This document shows, one piece after another, positions 7,319 through 14,896 of a stretch of 15,458 bases of DNA (position 1 is its first letter; each line of letters opens with the position of its first letter). The stretch covers positions 1 to 15,458 of the forward strand of contig CALMMO010000525.1 in the NCBI GenBank assembly GCA_937868455.1, written 5' to 3'. A program made the position numbers and the translations under genes. The notes beneath the pieces are model-generated. The model was not told where the DNA came from. It saw nothing but the letters and a program-made list of their open reading frames with translations, and did no database searches. Source of the DNA: an uncultured Marmoricola sp. Lineage in GTDB: Bacteria > Actinomycetota > Actinomycetes > Propionibacteriales > Nocardioidaceae.

Positions 7319-7379
7319 GCACTTTGCGGGGGAGATCCTCCCCGCAAAGCGACAAAGTCACAGGTTTACTTGTGACTTT
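7319..7379. repeat. Composite palindromic repeat: quasi-palindromic spacer plus one P1 palindrome, abutting the potC stop
   Basis: The 35-bp spacer (7319-7353) contains arms CTTTGCGGGG (7322-7331) and CCCCGCAAAG (7340-7349) around 8 nt. It is followed by a P1 palindrome (7354-7379) with arms AAAGTCACA / TGTGACTTT and centre GGTTTACT. The whole 61 bp matches the minus strand of 702-642 at 55 positions, with all 26 P1 positions identical. An upstream TTACCCGGATG (7304-7314) also recurs at 674-684. P1 ends 1 bp before the minus-strand stop codon of potC (7381-7383), so on that strand it is a hairpin directly after the stop and may be the operon terminator. Confidence 0.85.
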
Positions 7380-7380
7380 T

Positions 7381-8184
7381 CTAGTGCGCAGCGGGCACAC
7401 CTTCGTCGCCACCAAGGCGCTGAGCCAACCAAATCGGCACGATGGAAACCAGGATCAAAACCGCAGCGACGACGTTGACCACGGGCGCCTGCTGGGGGCG
7501 GAACATGTTTTGCAGGATCCAAATCGGCAGGGTTTGGATGCCTTCGCCGGCGGTGAAGGTGGTGACGATGATTTCGTCGAAGGAGAGCGCGAAGGCCAAC
7601 AACCCACCAGCGAGCAATGAGGAGCGCATCATGGGGAAGGTGACCAACCGGAAGGTGGTCCAGCGGTGAGCGCCGAGATCCATGGAGGCTTCTTCGAGGT
7701 TGACGCCCAGACGTCTCAGCCGGGCGACCGCGTTGTTGAAAACGGTGACAATGCAGAAGGTGGCGTGCGCGACGACGATTGTCCAAAAGCCCAAGTTGAT
7801 ACCCATGACTGAAACGAACGCGTTCTTCAACGCCACACCTGTGACGATGCCAGGCAGTGCGATCGGCAAGATGATCAGCAGGGAGACGGTGTCTTTGCCG
7901 AAGAAGGTGAATCTCTGCACGGCCAAGGACGCCATGGTGCCCAAGACCAGGGCGATGAGTGTGGCGATGAGCGCAACACGCACCGAGACCCACACGGCCT
8001 CGCGTGCGCCACTGCTTTCCCAGGCTCGCACCCACCATTGGGTGGTGAAGCTAGGCGGAGGCCAGGCAAACACTTTGGAAGTGTTGAACGAGTTGACCAC
8101 GACCAAGATCAGCGGCACGTAAATCACGGCCAGCACGGCAGCGGCTAAGCCCGCTAACACTCGACGCATCACGGGGGAGTTCAT
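7381..8184 (-). CDS. potC: ABC transporter permease, PotC type (polyamine-like importer)
   Basis: Inner-membrane permease subunit, 267 residues, with about six hydrophobic segments starting at 10-30, 67-88 and 99-120. The cytoplasmic EAA loop that contacts the ATPase is visible at about 165-184 (EASMDLGAHRWTTFRLVTFP). Sequence style and operon position as the last gene, after a PotB-type permease, fit PotC. The ATG overlaps the potB stop as ATGA (8181-8184), and a GGAG site (8190-8193) inside potB precedes it by 5 nt, so translation is probably coupled. Substrate specificity lies in the binding protein, so spermidine/putrescine is inferred from family only. Confidence 0.9.
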   Translation of the reverse strand: MNSPVMRRVLAGLAAAVLAVIYVPLILVVVNSFNTSKVFAWPPPSFTTQWWVRAWESSGAREAVWVSVRVALIATLIALVLGTMASLAVQRFTFFGKDTVSLLIILPIALPGIVTGVALKNAFVSVMGINLGFWTIVVAHATFCIVTVFNNAVARLRRLGVNLEEASMDLGAHRWTTFRLVTFPMMRSSLLAGGLLAFALSFDEIIVTTFTAGEGIQTLPIWILQNMFRPQQAPVVNVVAAVLILVSIVPIWLAQRLGGDEGVPAAH

Positions 8185-9032
8185 AGGTTCTCCAAGGCGC
8201 CGGTGCGGCGTACTAATGCTAGGTAGACAACCATGATGACCACGGGGATGGCGGCCACGGCAGCCGCGAACGGCAAGTTGCCGGCCACACCGGAGTTGTC
8301 ATAGACGACGTTGCCGAGCATCTGGTTGGCGCCACCGACAATCTTGACGGCGATGTAGTCGCCCAAGGTGAGTGAGAACGTAAAGATCGATCCGGCGACA
8401 GCCGCTGGCCACAGCACGGGTACGACGACGCGGCGCAACGTAAGCCAGGGGCGCGCGCCCAGATCGGCAGAGGCATCCAGGAGCGAGTCGGGGAGTCTTT
8501 CGAGGCCGGCGTACATCGGCAAAATCATGTACGGCAACCACAAGTAGGCCAACGTGATTACGGTGGCGGTGAGCCCATAACCCGGGGTGTCGAGTCCTAG
8601 GGGTCGAAGCAGCCAGGCCACGGGGCCAGCATCAGAGAGCAGTCCGCGCCAGGCATACGCCTTGACGAGGTACGACGCCCACAACGGCATCAAGACGCCG
8701 ATCACGAGCCATTTGCGTGCTCGCGGGCTGGCGACCTTCGCCATGTAGAGCGCGATCGGTAAGGCGAGGAGTGCATCGATGACAGTCACCCCAATCGCGA
8801 TCGCCAGGGTGCGCAGCGTGATGGTGCGATAGACCGAGATGGTGAAGAGCGCTCGGTAGTTGTCGAGATTCCAGACCTGCTCGATTTCACCGGTTCCGAA
8901 CGCGTTGACCGTCCAAAACGAGGTGAGGAACAAAGCAGCGAGCGCACCTAGGTAGGCCACACCCAGCCACAGCATGGGTGGGGCCAAGAGCGAGGCCAAT
9001 CGCTTTCGATACCCAGGTGAGCTCGCTGCCAT
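8181..9032 (-). CDS. potB: ABC transporter permease, PotB type (polyamine-like importer)
   Basis: Inner-membrane permease subunit, 283 residues, with about six membrane segments, the first at about 16-40. The periplasmic-side loop after it (VWNLDNYRALF) and the EAA loop at about 187-206 (DASADLGARPWLTLRRVVVP) are typical of PotB/PotH proteins. It starts 3 bp after the potD stop; an AAGGG site (9040-9044), within the last potD codons, lies 7 nt upstream. It overlaps potC by 4 bp. Together with potC it would form the heterodimeric channel of the importer. Confidence 0.9.
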   Translation of the reverse strand: MAASSPGYRKRLASLLAPPMLWLGVAYLGALAALFLTSFWTVNAFGTGEIEQVWNLDNYRALFTISVYRTITLRTLAIAIGVTVIDALLALPIALYMAKVASPRARKWLVIGVLMPLWASYLVKAYAWRGLLSDAGPVAWLLRPLGLDTPGYGLTATVITLAYLWLPYMILPMYAGLERLPDSLLDASADLGARPWLTLRRVVVPVLWPAAVAGSIFTFSLTLGDYIAVKIVGGANQMLGNVVYDNSGVAGNLPFAAAVAAIPVVIMVVYLALVRRTGALENL

Positions 9033-9035
9033 TAG

Positions 9036-10223
9036 TTAGCCCTTGATCTCCGTCCAGGCTTGGGTCCACCGCGCGTAGTCGGTGCACTGCACGTTGGTAC
9101 GACCGTCAAGGCACTGCTTGATGGGGGTCGTCCAGTAGTGGATCTGCTTGGCGTAGGCCTCATCGCCTGCATGGTAGGAGTCGCAGAACCCCTCGGTGGC
9201 GATGTCGCATGCCTTGGCGTTGGAGGGTGCCTCACCGAAGTACTCCGCAACCGCGTCGTTGGCCTTGGGTGAGATGATGTAGTCCATCCACTTGTAGGCA
9301 CAGTTGGGGTGCGCGGCCTTCGAGGAGATCATCCAGGTGTCTGACCAACCGGTGGCGCCTTCCTTGGGCAGCACTGCATCGACCTTGACCTTCTCGCCTT
9401 GTGCAGTGTTGACGATGACCTGCCACGAGGTGCCGATCACCGAGTCGCCAGTGGTGAACGACTGGATCTGCTTGAGGTAGTCAGACCAGTACTCGCCGAC
9501 GTTTTGGCGCTGAGCCTTGAGCAAGTCGACCGAGGCCTTGAGTTGCTTCTCATCCAAGGCGTAGGGGTCCTTGATGCCTAGCTCAGGCTTGGTCTTCATC
9601 AGGTACAGCGCTGCGTCAGCGATGTAGATCGGTGAGTCATAGGAGGTCACTTTGCCGGCGTACTTCGAGGCGTCATCGAAGACCGCGCTCCAACTGTCTG
9701 GTGCGGGGTTGACGATGTCGGTGCGGTACATCAACAAGTTGGCGCCGTAGCCGTGCGGAATGCCATACATCTGCTTGTTCACCGAGTTCCACGGCCGGTC
9801 CTTCAAGAAGGGCCACACGTCGGCGTAGTTCGGCGTGAGCGCGGTGTTCACTGGGGCCACGTCGCCGCCAGCGATCAGGCGCAGCGAGGCGTCGCCGGAG
9901 GCGCTGACCACGTCGTACTGTCCGGTCTTCATCAGCTGCACGGCTTCATCTGAGGTGCCGAAGTACTTCACGTTGGCTTCGCATCCGGTGGTCTTCTCAA
10001 ACGGCGTCACCCAGTCGTAGGCCTTGTCGGTGCTTCCGTCCTCTGCGTAGCCGGGCCAGGCCAAAATGCTGACCGAACCTTCGCCTTCGCCAAGCGATTT
10101 GGCCATAGGTACGTCGGGCGCAGTGAATCCCCCGCTGCCCTTGTCCCCTGAACCTGAGCCGCCACAGGCGGTCAGGGCGAGAGCGAAGGCCACTGCGGCC
10201 GACGCGATTTTGATCGATTTCAT
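9036..10223 (-). CDS. potD: Extracellular solute-binding lipoprotein, PotD/PotF type
   Basis: Substrate-binding component of the importer, 395 residues, anchored to the outer face of the membrane as a lipoprotein: a short signal (MKSIKIASAAVAFALALTAC) ends in lipobox LTAC with Cys20, followed by a Gly/Ser-rich linker. The body has PotD-like landmarks: WPGY near the start, YDVV, YGIPHGYGANLLMYRTD, a GTSWQV Trp, and GWSDTWMI, which corresponds to the region lining the polyamine pocket in PotD. Six further Cys residues, five of them in the C-terminal third, could form disulfides outside the cell. The start ATG overlaps the potA stop by one base (TAATG), with a strong AAAGGAG site 5 nt upstream (10229-10235). 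The likely ligand is a polyamine or other organic cation; exact ligand unknown. Confidence 0.88.
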   Translation of the reverse strand: MKSIKIASAAVAFALALTACGGSGSGDKGSGGFTAPDVPMAKSLGEGEGSVSILAWPGYAEDGSTDKAYDWVTPFEKTTGCEANVKYFGTSDEAVQLMKTGQYDVVSASGDASLRLIAGGDVAPVNTALTPNYADVWPFLKDRPWNSVNKQMYGIPHGYGANLLMYRTDIVNPAPDSWSAVFDDASKYAGKVTSYDSPIYIADAALYLMKTKPELGIKDPYALDEKQLKASVDLLKAQRQNVGEYWSDYLKQIQSFTTGDSVIGTSWQVIVNTAQGEKVKVDAVLPKEGATGWSDTWMISSKAAHPNCAYKWMDYIISPKANDAVAEYFGEAPSNAKACDIATEGFCDSYHAGDEAYAKQIHYWTTPIKQCLDGRTNVQCTDYARWTQAWTEIKG

Positions 10224-11251
10224 TAGTTCTCCTTTGTGGTGAGCTCGATGACGTGTTCAGGTAGCCAACCCAGCGTGACGGTGTCGGCGCGGTGGCGCAG
10301 GTTCTGGTCGCTGGCGCCATGCAGGTTCTGCCTGGCGACAGTCAAGGTGGCGTTAGTGGTGAGATCGACGACGTAGTGGTTAGTGGCGCCGAGGTAGATG
10401 ACTTCGCGAATAACCCCGCTGGCCGTTTGGAGACCGGTGGTGTCCGCAGGATCCAAGTGGATCTTCTCGGGCCTAATGCTGAAACTGCCCTCGCGGCCAA
10501 GCAGAGTCTTGGCCGATTCGTTTTCCAACAAGTTGGAGGTGCCCACGAAGCCGGCCACGAACGGGTTGATGGGTTGTTCGTAAAGCTCCGCAGGTGTTGC
10601 GACTTGTTCGATCTTGCCGTCGTTGAAGATGGCGATCCGATCGGCCAAGGTCAGCGCTTCTTCTTGGTCATGGGTGACGAACACGAAGGTGATGCCAACC
10701 TCGCGTTGGAGTTCCTTGAGTTCGATTTGCATGGCCCGGCGGAGTTTGAGATCCAGAGCGCCCAAGGGTTCGTCAAGCAGCAGTACCTTGGGTCGATTCA
10801 CCAAGGCTCGCGCCAAAGCCACGCGTTGGCGTTGGCCACCGGAGAGTTGGCTGGGACGGCGCTCGGAGTACTGCTCTAGGTGCACACTGGCCAGCGCATC
10901 CTTGGCGCGCTCATGGCGCTCCGCCTTGGCAACCTTCTTGACCCGCAGGCCGTATTCGACGTTGTCTTGCACGCTCATATGCGGGAAGAGCGCATAGTCC
11001 TGGAAAACCGTGTTGACGTCTCGGTCGTACGCCGGACGCCCAGTCACGTCTGTGCCTGCGAGTTCAATCGAACCGCTCGTAGGTTGTTCAAAGCCCGCGA
11101 TCATCCGCAGCACTGTCGTCTTGCCGGAGCCGCTAGGTCCAAGCATTGCGAAGAACTCGCCATCGGCGATGTCGAGGTCAACACCATCGACGGCACGCAC
11201 CTGGCCGAAGTGCTTGGTGAGGCCGCGGATGCGAATCGACGGATTGGTCAT
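10223..11251 (-). CDS. potA: ABC transporter ATP-binding protein, PotA type
   Basis: ATPase subunit energising the importer, at the inner face of the membrane; 342 residues from ATG 11251. Visible motifs: Walker A GPSGSGKTT (38-46), Q-loop Gln84 in QDYALFPH, signature LSGGQ (136-140), Walker B VLLLDEP (156-162), H-loop His194 in THDQEEA, and a C-terminal TOBE-like domain (about 255-340). All catalytic residues are present. An in-frame upstream start at 11287 would add 12 residues not typical of the family; ATG 11251 lies 6 nt after a TACTGT -10 box with no Shine-Dalgarno sequence, so a leaderless start is likely. It is the first gene of potA-potD-potB-potC and is divergent from the dinG-like gene. 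Confidence 0.93.
   Translation of the reverse strand: MTNPSIRIRGLTKHFGQVRAVDGVDLDIADGEFFAMLGPSGSGKTTVLRMIAGFEQPTSGSIELAGTDVTGRPAYDRDVNTVFQDYALFPHMSVQDNVEYGLRVKKVAKAERHERAKDALASVHLEQYSERRPSQLSGGQRQRVALARALVNRPKVLLLDEPLGALDLKLRRAMQIELKELQREVGITFVFVTHDQEEALTLADRIAIFNDGKIEQVATPAELYEQPINPFVAGFVGTSNLLENESAKTLLGREGSFSIRPEKIHLDPADTTGLQTASGVIREVIYLGATNHYVVDLTTNATLTVARQNLHGASDQNLRHRADTVTLGWLPEHVIELTTKEN
10229..10235 (-). promoter_or_regulatory. Strong ribosome binding site of potD inside the end of potA
   Basis: AAAGGAG lies 5 nt before the potD ATG, within the last codons of potA. It is the strongest Shine-Dalgarno sequence in the operon, which fits the need for binding protein in excess over the other subunits. 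Confidence 0.7.
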
Positions 11252-11257
11252 GGCGTG

Positions 11258-11263
11258 ACAGTA
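11258..11263 (-). promoter_or_regulatory. Candidate -10 box of the potADBC operon (leaderless)
   Basis: TACTGT on the minus strand lies exactly 6 nt before the potA ATG, placing the transcription start at or next to the A of ATG. A weak -35 candidate, TTGAGC (11279-11284 on the minus strand), is 15 bp upstream. No ribosome binding site is present, as expected for a leaderless message. Confidence 0.45.
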
Positions 11264-11351
11264 GGGCCGAGGTTTACCGCTCAACAAGCACCATTTGGCA
11301 ACGAAAAACGCATTCTCTTCGCCCGAGGCCCGGTTGGGGTGTCCGGCTAGC

Positions 11352-11357
11352 TAGGGT
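11352..11357 (+). promoter_or_regulatory. Candidate -10 box of the dinG-like gene (leaderless)
   Basis: TAGGGT lies 6 nt before ATG 11364, the same spacing as at the divergent potA start. The -35 region is not clear. The overlapping AGGGTG could instead be read as a weak Shine-Dalgarno sequence, so this call is uncertain. Confidence 0.35.
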
Positions 11358-11363
11358 GCTGCA

Positions 11364-13322
11364 ATGCCCGCCGACCCCGCTGTGAACGTGAGCGCGGTGC
11401 TTGCGCAGGCGGTTGAAGCATTGGGAGGCGAAGAACGCCCTGGCCAAGTCGAGATGGCCCAAGCGGTCGCAGCGGCGTTTAAGAGCCAAGAGCACCTGCT
11501 CGTTCAGGCAGGAACTGGCACCGGCAAGTCGCTGGGCTATCTGGTGCCAGCACTCCTCCACAAGGAGCGTGTTGTGGTGGCTACGGCCACCTTGGCGTTG
11601 CAGCATCAGCTGGTCGAACGCGATCTGCCCGCACTGGTTGACGCGGTCAAGGACATGCTGCCCAAGGCGCCGTCGTACGCCGTCTTGAAGGGGCGATCCA
11701 ATTACGCCTGTCTGCACCGGATTCGTGAAGGAGTGCCTGACGACCAGGGCATCTTGGTTGACCTTCCTGAGGGGTCTCTGGGTGCGGAAGTGGTCGCGCT
11801 TCGCGAATGGATCGAGGAGCAAGCCCAAGAGGGCGGCACCGGTGAACGTGATGCGGCCCCCAAACACGGGGAACGGGTGTGGCGTCAGGTTTCGGTCACA
11901 CACCGTGAATGCCTAGGCGCCACCAAGTGTCCCTACACTGCCGAGTGCTTTGCTGAGCGTGCTCGGGAGAAAGCCCAGGAGTCCCAACTGATCATCACCA
12001 ACCACTCCTTGCTGGCTATTGACGCCATCGAGGGGGTGCCGATGATTCCGACGTACGACACCGTGGTGATCGACGAGGCGCACGAACTGGTGGCCCGCGT
12101 AACTCAAGCCGCCACAGATGAACTCTCTGTTGTCGAGATCGAACGCACCGTTCGCCGCTCGATGCGCCACATTGACGGGTCAGAGGCCGATGACCTCGGT
12201 GATGCAGCCGACGCCTTGCGCGATGCGATGGAGGAATGCCAAGGCGGGCGGCTCGACCCAGTGCCGGTGGCCCTTTCTGATGCACTCGAGTTGGTTCGAG
12301 ATGCTGCACGTGCACTCGTGAGTGCCTTTCCCAAGGACGTCAACGATGACGCGGCCGCGACTCAAGCCAAGGGCTGGGCACAAGAAATCTTCGCGACCAG
12401 TGAACGCATGGCAGCGCAGAACCAAAGCGACGTCTTGTGGGTCACCCAACGAGAAAAGGGCGGCGATTTGCTCTGTGTTGCGCCCTTAGAGGTTTGGGGC
12501 GTCATGCGCTCGAAGTTGATGACTGAGAAGACGGCTGTGTTGACGTCGGCCACGTTGAAACTCGGGGGTGACTTTGACTCTGTTGCCACCGGCGTTGGTT
12601 TGAAGCCAACCGAGCGCAGTGACCAGGGCGCGCTCGAACGCACTGAAGATGTCTTGCCGTGGCGGGGGATCGACGTTGGCTCACCCTTTGACTACAGCAA
12701 GCAAGGGATCTTGTACCTGGCTCGACACTTGCCACCGCCTGGTCGAGATGGTCTTTCTGAGCGGTACCTCGACGAAGTGGTGAGCCTGGTTGCGGCGGCC
12801 GGTGGGCGCACCTTGGGCTTGTTCTCATCGCGCCGTGCCGCCGAGGCCGCTGCTGCGCACGTGCGTGAGCGACTGCCTGATCTCACTGTGCTGGCTCAAG
12901 GCGATGCCCAACTTCCTGAGTTGGCAAGGCAGTTCGTGAACGACCCGCACACGTGCTTGTTCGGCACGTTGTCGTTGTGGCAAGGCCTCGACGTTCCCGG
13001 AGACACGTGCACCCTGGTCATCATCGATCGCATCCCGTTTCCTCGTCCTGACGATCCTTTGATGAGTGCGAGGGCCAAGGCAGCCGACCGTGCTGGCCGC
13101 AATGGATTCATGTCTGTCTCAGCGACGCATGCCGCTTTGTTGCTTGCGCAAGGCACCGGGCGATTGATTCGCACCACCTCAGACCGAGGCGTGGTCGCCA
13201 TCTTGGACCCCCGACTGGTCACCGCTAGGTATGGAGGCTTCCTCCGCGCCTCGCTGCCGCCGATGTGGACGACCACCGACCCTGATGTAGTCAAGGCGGC
13301 GCTGGCTCGACTTGGAGCCTAA
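11364..13322 (+). CDS. dinG: DinG-family ATP-dependent iron-sulfur helicase
   Basis: Superfamily 2, XPD-like 5'-3' helicase of 652 residues, expected to unwind DNA (including R-loops) in the cytoplasm during repair or conflict resolution. Motif I is QAGTGTGKS (48-56); motif II is DEAH (237-240); TSATL marks the start of the second motor domain; GTLSLWQGLDVPGD and QGTGRLIRTTSDRG are motifs V and VI. Between motifs I and II four Cys (116, 183, 189, 195) sit as expected for the 4Fe-4S cluster of DinG/XPD proteins. Length is near that of E. coli DinG. There is no N-terminal exonuclease domain. It is divergent from potA and followed after 113 bp by a membrane-protein gene with its own ribosome binding site. 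Confidence 0.93.
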   Translation: MPADPAVNVSAVLAQAVEALGGEERPGQVEMAQAVAAAFKSQEHLLVQAGTGTGKSLGYLVPALLHKERVVVATATLALQHQLVERDLPALVDAVKDMLPKAPSYAVLKGRSNYACLHRIREGVPDDQGILVDLPEGSLGAEVVALREWIEEQAQEGGTGERDAAPKHGERVWRQVSVTHRECLGATKCPYTAECFAERAREKAQESQLIITNHSLLAIDAIEGVPMIPTYDTVVIDEAHELVARVTQAATDELSVVEIERTVRRSMRHIDGSEADDLGDAADALRDAMEECQGGRLDPVPVALSDALELVRDAARALVSAFPKDVNDDAAATQAKGWAQEIFATSERMAAQNQSDVLWVTQREKGGDLLCVAPLEVWGVMRSKLMTEKTAVLTSATLKLGGDFDSVATGVGLKPTERSDQGALERTEDVLPWRGIDVGSPFDYSKQGILYLARHLPPPGRDGLSERYLDEVVSLVAAAGGRTLGLFSSRRAAEAAAAHVRERLPDLTVLAQGDAQLPELARQFVNDPHTCLFGTLSLWQGLDVPGDTCTLVIIDRIPFPRPDDPLMSARAKAADRAGRNGFMSVSATHAALLLAQGTGRLIRTTSDRGVVAILDPRLVTARYGGFLRASLPPMWTTTDPDVVKAALARLGA

Positions 13323-13423
13323 GACTCATACTTTTGGCCGATGCGTCGCAGCCAAGATCACTCATCTGGGGGAGGATCTCAAAGCCTCCTCGACGGAAAG
13401 CTGGGCACAGCCAGCCAACTGTG

Positions 13424-13429
13424 AAGGGG
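13424..13429 (+). promoter_or_regulatory. Ribosome binding site fixing the start of the DUF418/HGSNAT-like gene
   Basis: AAGGGG lies 6 nt before ATG 13436. The same frame is open from 13334, which would add 34 basic residues without any ribosome binding site, so 13436 is chosen. Confidence 0.65.
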
Positions 13430-13435
13430 TCCGAC

Positions 13436-14896
13436 ATGAGTGCAGTGTTTTCCCCCGAGAGCACGACTCGCCGATCGGAGGTCGCGAAGCCAAGCAGGTG
13501 GCAAGTGACCCTTGACGGTTGGCTGGCGCTACTGACTCGTCTCAAGATTCGCAAGGCGGGGCCACTCAGGCAGCGTTTGCGCGGCATCGACATTGCCCGG
13601 GCTGTGGCCATGTTGGGCATGCTCATCGCCCACACCGTGGTGCCCAAGGACGAAATGGGTAGCTCAGGGTGGAGCACACCAGTGCCCAGTGACTCTGCGT
13701 CGATCCCGGATTCGGGCTCTGGCTTGGCAAACTCCAGTGGGTGGTCGTCCTCCGTCGACTCAAGCGCCCTCAGTTCTGCAGGCTCTGACATGGCTTGGTC
13801 TGGTGCCCCCAGTGGGCACGGGTCGGCGTTTGCCTGGGACTTTTTGGCGCCACTGCACGAAGTGGTCTCGGGTCGAGCTCAGGCCACTTTTGTCATCTTG
13901 GCTGGCCTCATGGTCGGCATGATGGCGTTGCGGGCGACAACTCCTAGTGCCCGCTGGCGGCTGCGCCGCTCGCTGGTGGTGCGCGGGTTCATCTTGCTGC
14001 TCATTGGTGTCTTGTTGGAGGCCGGCGGTGCGGGGATCGTCCAGATTCTCTCCGTCTACGGCGGCTATTTCTTGTTGAGTCCCCTGCTGATCACCTTGCC
14101 TAGGCGCACACTGTTGTGGGTCAGTGCGGCCTTTGCCTTTATCGGGCCCCAAATCATCACCTGGCTCACGATCTATCACCGCAATGGCCTGCTGGGGATG
14201 CCCTATGGGACCAGCGGCGATTCGGCGTACCAAAGCGTTGGCGGGGGCCACGGCTTCTGGAGCGATGCGGTGCAGTTCTATGGGCAAACTCTGTGGGCAC
14301 AACCTCGCTCGGTGTTCTTCACCGGCACCTACCCGATCTTTCCCGAGATCGCGTTGTTCTTGTTTGGGATGGCCCTGGGTCGCACTCGACTCACGGCTGC
14401 CGCGATGCCAGTTCGGCTGGCAGTGGGCGGGCTGATCGGCGTCGTTGCCTTGCCGATCGTGAGCGCGATGGTTAGCTCGTTCCCCATCCAGCGTGAGTAC
14501 CTCGAATCGTTCACTGACACCACAGGCCACAGCGCTAAGACCCTCTGCTTGCTATTTGGCATGTCGGTGGCCAGCGCGGTGCTCGGCTTCGCGCTCATGG
14601 CTGCTCAAAGATTCCCCAAACTCACCGCGCCGCTTGCTCTCTTGGGCACCTGGTCGTTGACGTTCTACCTCTTCCACGCCTTCGTACTGACGTCTGGATC
14701 GGAGAAGTGGTGGTCGATCGAAATTGGCATGGCCATGCCCGGTGGATGGGCGCAGTTGGTCACGCTGGGGCTGTGGCTCGCAGTGCCGACCGTGGTGATC
14801 GCGCTGGCAGCCGTCACCGGTCGTCGAGGACCGGCTGAGGCTGTGGTGCACGGGATTTCGTCGCGGGCCGGTGCGCTTTCTCTGCGCCAGCCCTAG
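13436..14896 (+). CDS. Multipass membrane protein, DUF418/HGSNAT-like putative acyltransferase
   Basis: Polytopic membrane protein of 486 residues. A basic N-terminal stretch (1-47) leads to RLRGIDIARAVAMLGMLIAH (47-66), the opening signature of the DUF418 / heparan-alpha-glucosaminide acetyltransferase-like group; then an extracytoplasmic loop (about 70-134) rich in Ser; SGRAQATFVILAGLMVGMM (145-163), which matches the second family motif; and about eight more hydrophobic segments, closing with LGTWSLTFYLFHAFVLT (403-419). Such proteins are thought to move acyl groups across the membrane onto envelope or exported molecules, but the substrate here is unknown. His66 is a candidate functional residue by position. 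The 55-residue serine-rich insertion is unusual. The stop codon directly touches the stop of the convergent psuG. Confidence 0.78.
   Translation: MSAVFSPESTTRRSEVAKPSRWQVTLDGWLALLTRLKIRKAGPLRQRLRGIDIARAVAMLGMLIAHTVVPKDEMGSSGWSTPVPSDSASIPDSGSGLANSSGWSSSVDSSALSSAGSDMAWSGAPSGHGSAFAWDFLAPLHEVVSGRAQATFVILAGLMVGMMALRATTPSARWRLRRSLVVRGFILLLIGVLLEAGGAGIVQILSVYGGYFLLSPLLITLPRRTLLWVSAAFAFIGPQIITWLTIYHRNGLLGMPYGTSGDSAYQSVGGGHGFWSDAVQFYGQTLWAQPRSVFFTGTYPIFPEIALFLFGMALGRTRLTAAAMPVRLAVGGLIGVVALPIVSAMVSSFPIQREYLESFTDTTGHSAKTLCLLFGMSVASAVLGFALMAAQRFPKLTAPLALLGTWSLTFYLFHAFVLTSGSEKWWSIEIGMAMPGGWAQLVTLGLWLAVPTVVIALAAVTGRRGPAEAVVHGISSRAGALSLRQP

Noticed and set aside
13371..13391. Hairpin between the dinG-like gene and the membrane-protein gene as a terminator
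   Set aside because: The stem is only about 5 bp (GGAGG or GAGGA arms) with a long loop and no T run. Nothing else notable was seen in this 113-bp gap.
13291..13791. Minus-strand ORF over the serine-rich loop region and the dinG end
   Set aside because: No domain and no start signal; it overlaps the 3' end of the helicase gene and the coding part of the membrane protein.
13760..14530. Long minus-strand ORF opposite the acyltransferase-like gene
   Set aside because: The composition is rich in Gln, Arg, His and Pro with no membrane or domain pattern, and it mirrors a well-supported membrane protein.
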